A program made the translations under genes and the position numbers. A stretch of DNA of 64,000 nucleotides from Nocardioides daejeonensis (GTDB lineage: Bacteria; Actinomycetota; Actinomycetes; Propionibacteriales; Nocardioidaceae): positions 1-64,000 of the forward strand of contig NZ_QHKZ01000011.1 of assembly GCF_003194585.1 (NCBI RefSeq). The letters run 5' to 3'. The notes below the pieces were generated by a model. The model was not told the DNA's origin. It did not search any database and was given only the letters and a program-made list of their open reading frames with translations. Positions 7,718 through 15,445 of this stretch are shown here, one piece after another. Each line of letters begins with the position of its first letter. Position 1 is the first letter of the stretch.

Positions 7718-9289
7718 TCAGCGCGGTGGAGCCTCGCGAAGCCGGTACGTCGAGCCGTGCCGCTCCCAGACCCCGAGCGGTGAGGCGAGGCCGCGGTCGA
7801 CCTGGCGCTTGATCACCTTGTTGGAGGGAGTCCGGGGCAGCTCCTCGGTGACCTTGATGAAGGCGGGGGCCCACTTCGTGCCGAGGTCGGGCTGCGCGTC
7901 CAGAAACGTCCGGAACCCCTCGGGGTCGAAGGGCTCGCTGAGCTCGACGACGGCGAGCACCTGGTCACCCACGGCCGGGTCCGGCGTGGCGACGACGGCG
8001 ACGCCCCCGAAGCCGGGGTAGCGCAGCAGCAGCCGTTCGATCGGTGCCGCGGCGAGGTTCTCGCCGTCCACCCGTAGCCAGTCTCCAGTCCGGCCGGCGA
8101 AGTAGAAGAAGCCGGCCTCGTCGCGATAGGCAAGGTCGCCGGACCAGGTCCAGCCGTGGCGCAGCCGCTGCTGCTCCGCCTCGGGGTTGCGCCAGTAGCC
8201 CTCGAAGAGTGCGGCGCCGTCGCGGTTGACGATCTCGCCGATCGCCACGTCGCCGTTGGTCAGGCGGCCCTGCTCGTCGAATGCTGCCGGCGGGCACTCC
8301 TGCAGCGTTTCGGGATCCAGCACGACGACACCCGGCTGGAGAGAGCGACCGAGCGCGCCGCTGGGCGTATCCGGGGTGCGCACGATCTGGATCTCGCCTT
8401 CGCTCGATCCGAACGAGTCGATGACGGTGCAGCCGAAGCGCTCCGCGAAGCGGGCGATGTCCCGCTCGGACGCCTCGTTGCCGAAGGCGATGCGCAGCGG
8501 GTTCTCCGCATCGTCGGGACGCTCCGGAGTCGCGAGGATGTAGTTGAGCGGCTTGCCGACGTAGTTGAAGAAGGTCACGCCGTGCTTGCGCACGTCGCTC
8601 AGCCAGTTCGAGGCGGAGAACCGACGTCGCACCACCAGGGTCGCGCCGGTTGCTACGGCCGGAGCGAGGCCGGCCATCACCGCGTTGGAGTGGAAGAGCG
8701 GCATCACGACATAGAAGGTGTCGGCCGCGGTGAGGCCGCGGCGCTCCACCTGCTGCCCGGCGATCCGGCCCATCCGTCCCTGGGTGCAGATGACTGCCTT
8801 GGGCGCGCTGGTCGTGCCGCTGGTGAAGACCAGCGAGAGCAGGTCGGAGGAGGTTGGTGTGCCCGTCGCCGCCGGTGGCAGTGCCGCGAGTCCTGAGTCG
8901 TATCCGACCGCGTCGACCTCGACGAGGGGCAGACCGGTCTCCGGGAGCAGCGGGCGTCGGGCCGAGTCGACCACGACGATGCGGCAGTCGGTGAAGGTGA
9001 TGTCGCGCTGCAGGTCGGGGCCGCGCCGGGTCGGGTTGAGACCGACGGCAGTCGCCCCGTCGAGGGCGGCCGCAAGCCACCAGAAGACGTGCTCCGCGGT
9101 GTTCTCCAGGAAGAGCCCGATGTGCCACGGTTCGCCGGCGGCCGGTCGGTGCGGCCAGACCAGGGCCACCCGCCGCCGCGCTTCCGTCACGGCTTCGCGC
9201 CAGCTCCACGAGCGGCCCTCGAAGATCACGGCCGGAGTGTCGTCGTACTCGCGGGCGGCGACGAGCTCGGCAAAGGTCGGATCACTCAC
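7718..9289 (-). CDS. AMP-forming acyl-CoA synthetase (FadD-like)
   Basis: A 523-residue adenylate-forming enzyme that would activate a carboxylic acid with ATP and CoA. The AMP-binding motif FTSGTTSAPK is at about 155-164; SFGSSEGEI and WSGDLAYRDEAGFFYFAGR are the later core motifs, and the C-terminal Lys is in PRTPSNKVIKRQ. The usual core Gly-Lys pair reads SAPK here, with Ser-Ala in place of the common Thr-Gly. Length is normal for FadD. Substrate unknown; the acyl-CoA dehydrogenase and SDR just upstream suggest a fatty or branched acyl chain. Starts with ATG 9289. Confidence 0.9.
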   Translation of the reverse strand: MSDPTFAELVAAREYDDTPAVIFEGRSWSWREAVTEARRRVALVWPHRPAAGEPWHIGLFLENTAEHVFWWLAAALDGATAVGLNPTRRGPDLQRDITFTDCRIVVVDSARRPLLPETGLPLVEVDAVGYDSGLAALPPAATGTPTSSDLLSLVFTSGTTSAPKAVICTQGRMGRIAGQQVERRGLTAADTFYVVMPLFHSNAVMAGLAPAVATGATLVVRRRFSASNWLSDVRKHGVTFFNYVGKPLNYILATPERPDDAENPLRIAFGNEASERDIARFAERFGCTVIDSFGSSEGEIQIVRTPDTPSGALGRSLQPGVVVLDPETLQECPPAAFDEQGRLTNGDVAIGEIVNRDGAALFEGYWRNPEAEQQRLRHGWTWSGDLAYRDEAGFFYFAGRTGDWLRVDGENLAAAPIERLLLRYPGFGGVAVVATPDPAVGDQVLAVVELSEPFDPEGFRTFLDAQPDLGTKWAPAFIKVTEELPRTPSNKVIKRQVDRGLASPLGVWERHGSTYRLREAPPR

Positions 9290-9339
9290 CCGGCGACCCT
9301 AGTTCGATCGCCCGGGAGGTGGGGGAGTGCTCCCGCCAG

Positions 9340-9417
9340 GGTGATCGAGCCTGCGGGGATCTCGACAGGCTCGATCACCGGGGACAGGCTCGATCACCGG
9401 GGGACAGGCTCGATCAG
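9340..9417. repeat. Intergenic palindrome plus tandem GACAGGCTCGATCACC repeats
   Basis: A 14-bp perfect inverted repeat (9340-9353 GGTGATCGAGCCTG with 9366-9379) has a 12-base loop. Its right arm is the first of three copies of GACAGGCTCGATCACCGG starting at 9364, 9383 and 9403 (period 19-20). The block lies between two leftward genes, downstream of the SDR gene and just upstream of the CoA ligase start. It may act as a terminator. Confidence 0.7.
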
Positions 9418-10172
9418 CGCGGGGCCATCCGCAGGGCTCCGTCCATGCGCACGACCTCGCCGTTGAGATAGTCGTGCGTGATCAGGAAGAGGGCGAGCTG
9501 GGCGTACTCGTCCGGGCGACCCAGGCGCTGTGGGAACGGCACTCCGGCAGCCAGTCCGGCGCGGAACTCCTCCGAGACGGTGGCCAGCATCGGGGTCTCG
9601 ACGATCCCGGGAGCAATGGTGTTGACCCGGATGCCGTACTGCGCGAGGTCGCGCGCGGCGGGCAGGTTGAGGCCGACGACGCCTCCCTTGGAGGAGGCGT
9701 AGGCGGCCTGCCCGATCTGCCCCTCGTACGCCGCCACGGAGGCGGTGTTGATGACGACTCCGCGCTGGCCGTGGTCGAGGGCCTCGGTGGCGGCGATCTT
9801 CTCGGCCGCCAGCGCCATCACGTTGAAGGTGCCGATCAGGTTGACCTGGACCACCTTGGCGTAGAGCGCCAGGTCGTGCACGCCCTTCTTGGAGAGGATC
9901 CGGGCCGAGGGGGCGATGCCCGCGCAGTTGACGACCGTCCGCAGCGGCTCGAGGCCGCTGGCCGCGGTGTCGACTGCGGCCTGGACCTGCTCGGGGTCGG
10001 TGACGTCGACCGGCACGTAGGTGACGCCCTTGAGCTGCTCGGCCTGCTCGATCGCCCCGGCCAGGTCGAAGGCGTAGACGGCCGCACCGCGGTCCGCCAG
10101 TGCCTGCGCCGTTGCGGCACCCAGACCGGAGGCGCCTCCGGTCACGATGGCGGCGGTGTTCTCCAACTGCAT
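9414..10172 (-). CDS. SDR dehydrogenase, 3-hydroxyacyl-CoA dehydrogenase type II-like
   Basis: A 252-residue short-chain dehydrogenase. The cofactor motif TGGASGLG is at residues 11-18, the NCAG motif near 81, and the catalytic Ser-Tyr-Lys in NTASVAAYEG and QAAYASSKGG. The sequence resembles the HSD17B10/FadB2-like group that oxidises 3-hydroxyacyl-CoA in beta-oxidation. The ATG overlaps the stop of the acyl-CoA dehydrogenase gene (TGATG), so the two are translationally coupled and probably catalyse steps 1 and 3 of the same beta-oxidation spiral. Confidence 0.88.
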   Translation of the reverse strand: MQLENTAAIVTGGASGLGAATAQALADRGAAVYAFDLAGAIEQAEQLKGVTYVPVDVTDPEQVQAAVDTAASGLEPLRTVVNCAGIAPSARILSKKGVHDLALYAKVVQVNLIGTFNVMALAAEKIAATEALDHGQRGVVINTASVAAYEGQIGQAAYASSKGGVVGLNLPAARDLAQYGIRVNTIAPGIVETPMLATVSEEFRAGLAAGVPFPQRLGRPDEYAQLALFLITHDYLNGEVVRMDGALRMAPR

Positions 10173-11344
10173 CAGTTCTGCTCCTTGACGATGAGTCCGT
10201 CGTTGTTCGTGTCCAGCGCGCGCCCGATCACCATGCGCTGGATCTGGTTGGTTCCCTCGAAGATCTGCATGACCTTGGCCTCGCGCATGAAGCGCTCGAC
10301 CGGGAAGTCCTTCGTGTAGCCGTAGCCACCCAGCACCTGGACGGCGTCCGTGGTGACCTTCATGGCGTTGTCGGTGGCGACCATTTTCGCAATGCTCGCC
10401 TCCTTGCCGTAGGGCAGCCCCTGATCCTTGAGACGCGCGGCGTGCAGGAGCATCGCCCGCGACGTCTGGACAGCGGCCTCCATGTCGGCGAGGACGAACT
10501 GCAGGCCCTGGTGATCGACGATCCGCTTGCCGAAGGCCGTGCGCTCCTTGGCGTAGGCGAGGGCGTGGTCCAGTGCTCCCTGGGCGAGGCCGGTGGCGAC
10601 CGCGGCGATGCCGAGGCGGCCGGCGTCGAGCCCGGCGAGCGCGATCCTCAGTCCCTCGCCCTCCGCGCCGAGACGCCGTTCCACGGGGATGCGCACGTCG
10701 TCGAGCAGGATCGCGGTGGTCGTCGATCCGGTCAGGCCCATCTTCCGCTCCGGGGTGTCGGCGACCAGGCCTGGTGTGTCGGCGGGGATGAGGAAGCAGG
10801 AGATCCCGTCCTTGCCCTCGGCGGTGCGAGCCATCAGCTTGTAGTAGTCGGCGTGACCTCCGTGGGTGATCCAGGCCTTGGCGCCGTTGAGCACGTATTC
10901 GTCGCCTTCCCGACGGGCCGTCGTACGCATGGCTGCGGGGTCGGAGCCGGCGTGCGCCTCGGAGAGCGCGTAGGCGCCGAGCAGGTCACCGCCGAGCATC
11001 TCGGGGAGCCAGCGTTGCTTCTGCTCCTCCGTGCCACGGGTGAAGAGGCCGAAGGCGGAGAGCCCGTGCACGCTCACCCCTACGCCGACGCTGGACCAGA
11101 CGGCGGCGATCTCCTCCAGCACCTGGAGGTAGACCTCGTAGGGCTGCCCGCCGCCGCCGTACTCCTCGGGGTAGGGGAGGCCGAGGATGCCGACCTCGCC
11201 GAGCATCCTGAAGACATCGCGGGGGAAGGTCTCGGTGGCTTCCGCCTCTGCGGCGCGGGGCAGCAGCTCCTTGGTGGCGAGGTCGCGGACGAGGAGCAGC
11301 AGGTCGGTGGCTTCCTCGGTGGGCAGTACGCGGCGAGCAGGCAT
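10172..11344 (-). CDS. Acyl-CoA dehydrogenase
   Basis: A 390-residue flavoenzyme. ATG 11344 is preferred over upstream starts because it is preceded by GAGGGAGAT and gives the standard N-terminus. Visible motifs are ALSEAHAGSD (FAD/substrate contact), WITHGG, GLAQGALDHALAYAKERTAFGK, QVLGGYGYTKDFPVERFMRE and IFEGTNQIQR; the Glu in FEGT is the expected catalytic base. It would form the 2,3-double bond of an acyl-CoA. The promoter region at 11382-11419 is shared with the divergent CoA ligase. Confidence 0.93.
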   Translation of the reverse strand: MPARRVLPTEEATDLLLLVRDLATKELLPRAAEAEATETFPRDVFRMLGEVGILGLPYPEEYGGGGQPYEVYLQVLEEIAAVWSSVGVGVSVHGLSAFGLFTRGTEEQKQRWLPEMLGGDLLGAYALSEAHAGSDPAAMRTTARREGDEYVLNGAKAWITHGGHADYYKLMARTAEGKDGISCFLIPADTPGLVADTPERKMGLTGSTTTAILLDDVRIPVERRLGAEGEGLRIALAGLDAGRLGIAAVATGLAQGALDHALAYAKERTAFGKRIVDHQGLQFVLADMEAAVQTSRAMLLHAARLKDQGLPYGKEASIAKMVATDNAMKVTTDAVQVLGGYGYTKDFPVERFMREAKVMQIFEGTNQIQRMVIGRALDTNNDGLIVKEQN

Positions 11345-11381
11345 CGGATCTCCCTCGACGGTGTGGCGGGCGTCATTGAAT

Positions 11382-11419
11382 GATACTGTACTTAGGTCCA
11401 CAGTACTGCTTTGAGTATC
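11382..11419. promoter_or_regulatory. Operator-like nested inverted repeats in the divergent promoter
   Basis: Within the 88-base divergent gap, GTACT (11388-11392) pairs with AGTAC (11402-11406), and outside it GATACT (11382-11387) pairs with AGTATC (11414-11419). The stretch is more AT-rich than its surroundings. It is a good candidate binding site for the TetR-family regulator encoded at 13067, which would then control both sides. The regulator-site link is inference. Confidence 0.5.
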
Positions 11420-11432
11420 GCAGGAGTGCCTG

Positions 11433-13070
11433 ATGACCCCTGACCAGCGTGTAGCCGAGCTGTTGAGCGTCTTCGACGCGACCGAGGTCGATCTCGGTCG
11501 CGAGCTCTGCGACCGGCACCCGGCCGACGCCGTCGGCTTCACGGTCGTGCAGCCCGACCTCTCGACCGTCGACCTCAGCTACGGCGACCTCGGGGAGAGC
11601 TCGCGGCGGATGGCGGCGGTGCTGACCGAGCTCGGCGTGCGGCCCGGCGACCGGGTGGCCACGCTGATGGGGAAGTCGGCCGACTTCGTCACCACGGTGC
11701 TCGGGATCTGGCGTGCCGGCGCCGTCCATGTGCCGCTCTTCACCGCGTTCGCGCCCCCCGCCATCGGTCTTCGCCTCGCTGGCTCCGATGCCCGCGTGGT
11801 CGTGGTCGACCCGGGGCAGCGCAGCAAGCTCGACCCGTCCGAGGACCTCCCCGCTGACCCGTCGCGTCGCATCGTGGTGGCTGGTGACGCCGTGGCCGAG
11901 GGCGACCTGGCGCTCTCCGAGCTGCTGGCTGCTGCCGACCCGGCGTCTGCTCCCGCGGTGGTCCGGGCCGGTTCCGACGAGTTGGTGCGGCTGTTCACCT
12001 CCGGCACCACCGGGACGCCCAAGGGCGTGCCGATCCCGGTCAAGGCGCTGGCGGCCTTCGTGATCTACCTCGAGTACGGACTCGACGTCACCGCGGAGGA
12101 CGTCTACTGGAACGCCGCCGACCCAGGCTGGGCCTACGGCCTCTACTACGGCATCGCGGCGCCGCTGGCGCTCGGACGCCGCAACATCCTGCTGCAGGCC
12201 GGGTTCACGCCGGAGACCACCTGGAAGGTGATCCAGGATCTCGGCGTCACCAACCTGGCCGCCGCGCCGACGGTCTACCGCTCGCTCCGGTCGGCCACGA
12301 CCCCGGCGCCGGCGGGCATCGCGCTGCGCCGCGCCTCCTCGGCCGGCGAGCCGCTCAATCCGGATGTCGTCCAGTGGGGAGCCGAGGTGCTCGGCTCGGA
12401 GATCCACGACACCTACGGTCAGACCGAGCTGGGGATGTCGATCGTCAACGGCTGGCATCCCGAGATCGCTGCCGAGGTGCGGCACGGTTCCATGGGTCGC
12501 GCGATGCCGGGCTGGGCTGCGACCGTGCTCAAGGACGACGCCGACGAGGTCGCGGATGCCGGCGAGCTGGGTCGCGTCGTGATCGACCTGGCAGGCAGCC
12601 CGCTCATGTGGTTCACCGGCTACGTCGATGCTCCGGAGAAGACCGCCGAGCGGTTCAGCGCCGATGGTCGCTGGTACTACACCGGAGACGCCGGCCAGAT
12701 GGACGACGACGGCTTCCTCTACTTCTCGGCCCGCGACGACGACGTGATCATCATGGCCGGCTACCGCATCGGCCCCTTCGAGGTCGAGAGCGTGCTGGTC
12801 GGCGACCCGCGCGTCGCCGAGGCCGCCGTGGTGGGCGTGCCCGATGCCCTGCGCGGCGAGGTCGTCGAGGCGTTCGTGGTGCTCGCGCCCGGAACCGAGC
12901 CGTCGGTCGAGCTGGCCGAGGAGCTCAAGCAACGCGTCAAGACCAAGCTTGCCGCGCACCTCTACCCGCGCGAGATCCACTTCGTCGCGAGCCTGCCCAA
13001 GACGCCGTCGGGGAAGATCCAGCGCTTCGAGCTGCGTCGCGAGCGCGCCGCACAGGTCGCGTCGTCGTGA
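11433..13070 (+). CDS. AMP-forming acyl-CoA synthetase, acetyl/medium-chain type
   Basis: A 545-residue adenylate-forming ligase. ATG 11433 has CAGGAGTG upstream. The AMP-binding loop LFTSGTTGTPKGVP is at about residues 188-201, then YGQTELGM, YYTGDAGQMDDDGFLYFSARDDDVI and the catalytic lysine region PKTPSGKIQRFELR. The HADPGWAYG-like segment (NAADPGWAYGLYYG) resembles acetyl-CoA or medium-chain acyl-CoA synthetases. It faces the acyl-CoA dehydrogenase/SDR pair across a divergent promoter, and its stop overlaps the TetR gene start, so it probably supplies substrate to that pair. Confidence 0.9.
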   Translation: MTPDQRVAELLSVFDATEVDLGRELCDRHPADAVGFTVVQPDLSTVDLSYGDLGESSRRMAAVLTELGVRPGDRVATLMGKSADFVTTVLGIWRAGAVHVPLFTAFAPPAIGLRLAGSDARVVVVDPGQRSKLDPSEDLPADPSRRIVVAGDAVAEGDLALSELLAAADPASAPAVVRAGSDELVRLFTSGTTGTPKGVPIPVKALAAFVIYLEYGLDVTAEDVYWNAADPGWAYGLYYGIAAPLALGRRNILLQAGFTPETTWKVIQDLGVTNLAAAPTVYRSLRSATTPAPAGIALRRASSAGEPLNPDVVQWGAEVLGSEIHDTYGQTELGMSIVNGWHPEIAAEVRHGSMGRAMPGWAATVLKDDADEVADAGELGRVVIDLAGSPLMWFTGYVDAPEKTAERFSADGRWYYTGDAGQMDDDGFLYFSARDDDVIIMAGYRIGPFEVESVLVGDPRVAEAAVVGVPDALRGEVVEAFVVLAPGTEPSVELAEELKQRVKTKLAAHLYPREIHFVASLPKTPSGKIQRFELRRERAAQVASS

Positions 13071-13669
13071 CGCCCGCCGCCCGCAGCGGTACGGCGACGC
13101 GCACGCGTCGTCGTACCGTGCGGCAGGAGGATCTCCTCAACCGGCTGGTTGCGCTCTTCGCCGCCGAGGGCTTCGCCGGCTTCACCCTCGACGACCTGGT
13201 CGAGCGGATGCGCTGCTCGAAGACGTCCCTCTACACGTTGGCCGGATCGAAGCAGGAGCTGGTGGTCGAGGTCGTCAAGCAGTACTTCCGCGCCTCGGTC
13301 CCCGCCGTCGAGGCGGCCGTCGCCGCGGCGGACGACCCGCAGGGGCGGGTGGTCGCCTACCTGACCGCGGTCGGCGACTACCTGCGCCCGCTCTCGCGGG
13401 CGTTCATGGACGACCTCTCCGAGCACACACAGGCGGCCGAGGTCTACCGACGCAACACCGTCGCCGCCGCCGACCGCATCCGGGGACTGATCGCCGACGG
13501 GATCGATGCGGGCGCCTTTCGCGAGGTGCATGCGGCCTTCGCTGCCGAGATGGTCGCCGCGACGATGTTCGAGATCCAACGTGGCGAGATGTTCTCCCGC
13601 CTCGAGCTCAGCGACGCGGAGGCCTATGCCGAGCTCGCCTCCCTGATGGTGCACGCGCTCCGCGCCTGA
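13067..13669 (+). CDS. TetR-family transcriptional regulator
   Basis: A 200-residue regulator starting at GTG 13067 (GTGA overlap with the CoA ligase stop). After a basic N-terminus (TRTRRRTVRQ) comes the TetR helix-turn-helix at about residues 20-65: LLNRLVALFAAEGF, TLDDLVERMRCSKTSLYTL, GSKQELVVEVVKQYF. The position of an acyl-CoA-type locus regulator fits a ligand such as an acyl-CoA; the likely operator is at 11382-11419. The C-terminal half is helical and not otherwise recognisable. Confidence 0.9.
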   Translation: MTPAARSGTATRTRRRTVRQEDLLNRLVALFAAEGFAGFTLDDLVERMRCSKTSLYTLAGSKQELVVEVVKQYFRASVPAVEAAVAAADDPQGRVVAYLTAVGDYLRPLSRAFMDDLSEHTQAAEVYRRNTVAAADRIRGLIADGIDAGAFREVHAAFAAEMVAATMFEIQRGEMFSRLELSDAEAYAELASLMVHALRA

Positions 13670-13818
13670 GCGTCGCCTCCGGGCGAGAGATCGGTCACAT
13701 TCTTGGTGTTCGGTCGTCGCTGCCGCGTCATAGCCGGCGTGCTGCGCCGTCGCACCAGTGCGTCGTATCTCGGGGAGCCCCGTCGAGGTGCGGGCGAAGT
13801 GATGAGGAGAGAGCACGC

Positions 13819-15336
13819 ATGTCCATCGATCCGGCTCAGGTCCGCTACGTGGCCACCCCGGGGACGACCGCGTTCATGCGACTGCTCGACTCCGGTGCTC
13901 GTCAGGAGGCCCTGGCGGTGCTCGATGAGCATTGGGGCGAGATCTGGTACGCGATCGATCCGACCGACCTCAAGGCGCTGCTGGGCACCATTCCGGATCC
14001 CTCCGCGACCCTGGGCGACGCCGCGTACCTTCAGGAGCTGGTGGGGAGCGGCACCGGCGCCGGGGTCCAGGAGCCGCCTGCCGGCGCGCGTCCGGAGCAG
14101 CGGCTCACCGTCATCGCCCAGCAGATCGCGGACCTGCGGCTGGCCGGCAAGCCCGCGGCGGCCATGGAGATGGTGTGGGCGATCGCCGACGACGTACGCC
14201 GCCTGCGCGGCCCGGTGGTCGACACCACCGAGGGCGGCGTCGGCATGTGGCTGGTGCAGGCCGGCATCACTGCGTTCCTGGCCGGCGACCTCACCGGCGC
14301 CCGGACCCTCCTGCGGGAGGTGGTCGGGCTCCACCGCCCCGCACGATTCCCCTTCGTCGAACGCGAGGCAGCGGCGAAGCTCGCCCTCGTGCACGCGGTC
14401 GCCGGCGAGCCCCAGGAGGCCGAGGTGTGGCTTGCCCGGGCAGACCAGGCGCCGAGGACGGCGAGCTGGGTCGAGAAGCTGATCGACGACAGCATCTGGT
14501 TGGCCCGCTACATCTGCGCGGTGGATACCCTCGATCTGGAGCTGGCCGAGCAGATGCGGCGCGCCTCACCCTCGCCGTTCGCGCAACTGGAGTTCTGGGG
14601 CCCGGCCCTGCAGGCGCAGGTCCGGCACCTGTGTCTCACCGGACGTCACGCCCAGGCGCGCGGCCTGTGCGACGAGATGGCGGCCGCGGGGCTTCCGCCG
14701 CCCGAGGCGGACGGCTGGTTGAGCCGGATGCTCAACGATGCCTACCTGATGTGCTCACCACTGGGCGAGGCGACAGCCGACCGGACGCCCAGGTCCGACG
14801 CCGTTGCGCTGCTGGCGAGTCGGGTCCGCTTGCTGACCACTGGACAGTTTGCTCAAGTGACCCTGCGTGACATGGTCGAGCATGCCGCGGACCTACCGAC
14901 GCGGACTCGACTCGGGCTCACCCTTCTGCGCGGACAGGGACTGCTGTATAGCGGACGCCAGGAGGATGGCCGCCTGGTGATCCAGGCCGCCCTGGCCGAG
15001 GCCTTCGAGCGCGGCACGCTGGGCGTGCTCAGTCTGCTCACCGACGACAGCCTCGATCAGCTGAGCGGCACCGAACTCGGCATGCGCGCACGGCATCTGG
15101 TCGATGACCGGGGCATCTTCAGGATCAAGATCGTGACCGTCCTGAGCTCACCGCTGAGCGAGGCGGAGACCAGGGTCTTGCGACTGTTGGCGCAAGGGAT
15201 GTCACGACCCCAGATAGCTCAGGCCTCCTACGTCTCGGTCGACACCGTCAAGTCGCAGCTCTCCTCGGCCTATCGCAAGCTGGGCGTGCGCAACCGTGCC
15301 GAGGCGATCACCAAGCTCGAGCAGCTGCAGGGCTGA
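13819..15336 (+). CDS. LuxR-type regulator with long helical N-terminal region
   Basis: A 505-residue protein; ATG 13819 follows GAGGAGAGAG. The C-terminal about 65 residues are a LuxR/GerE helix-turn-helix: LSEAETRVLRLLAQGMSRPQ, VSVDTVKSQLSSAYRKLG, RNRAEAITKL. The rest is Ala/Leu-rich and helical, similar to the TPR-like middle of MalT/LAL regulators, but I see no Walker A or B motif, so it lacks the LAL ATPase part. It is directly upstream of the giant surface-protein gene on the same strand, which makes that gene a plausible target; this is inference only. Confidence 0.85.
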   Translation: MSIDPAQVRYVATPGTTAFMRLLDSGARQEALAVLDEHWGEIWYAIDPTDLKALLGTIPDPSATLGDAAYLQELVGSGTGAGVQEPPAGARPEQRLTVIAQQIADLRLAGKPAAAMEMVWAIADDVRRLRGPVVDTTEGGVGMWLVQAGITAFLAGDLTGARTLLREVVGLHRPARFPFVEREAAAKLALVHAVAGEPQEAEVWLARADQAPRTASWVEKLIDDSIWLARYICAVDTLDLELAEQMRRASPSPFAQLEFWGPALQAQVRHLCLTGRHAQARGLCDEMAAAGLPPPEADGWLSRMLNDAYLMCSPLGEATADRTPRSDAVALLASRVRLLTTGQFAQVTLRDMVEHAADLPTRTRLGLTLLRGQGLLYSGRQEDGRLVIQAALAEAFERGTLGVLSLLTDDSLDQLSGTELGMRARHLVDDRGIFRIKIVTVLSSPLSEAETRVLRLLAQGMSRPQIAQASYVSVDTVKSQLSSAYRKLGVRNRAEAITKLEQLQG

Positions 15337-15445
15337 CCTCAGGAGCCTGTGGCTCAGGTCATGCGCCACGATCACCCACCCTTTCACCCCTTTCGTCGCG
15401 TCACGGAACCGCGCGCCCCCGTCTCCTCTATGACGCCCTGCCTGG

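Noticed and set aside
9364..9417. Three short direct repeats suggesting a CRISPR array
   Set aside because: Spacing is 19-20 bases with no unique spacers and no cas genes; it is a small tandem repeat attached to a palindrome.
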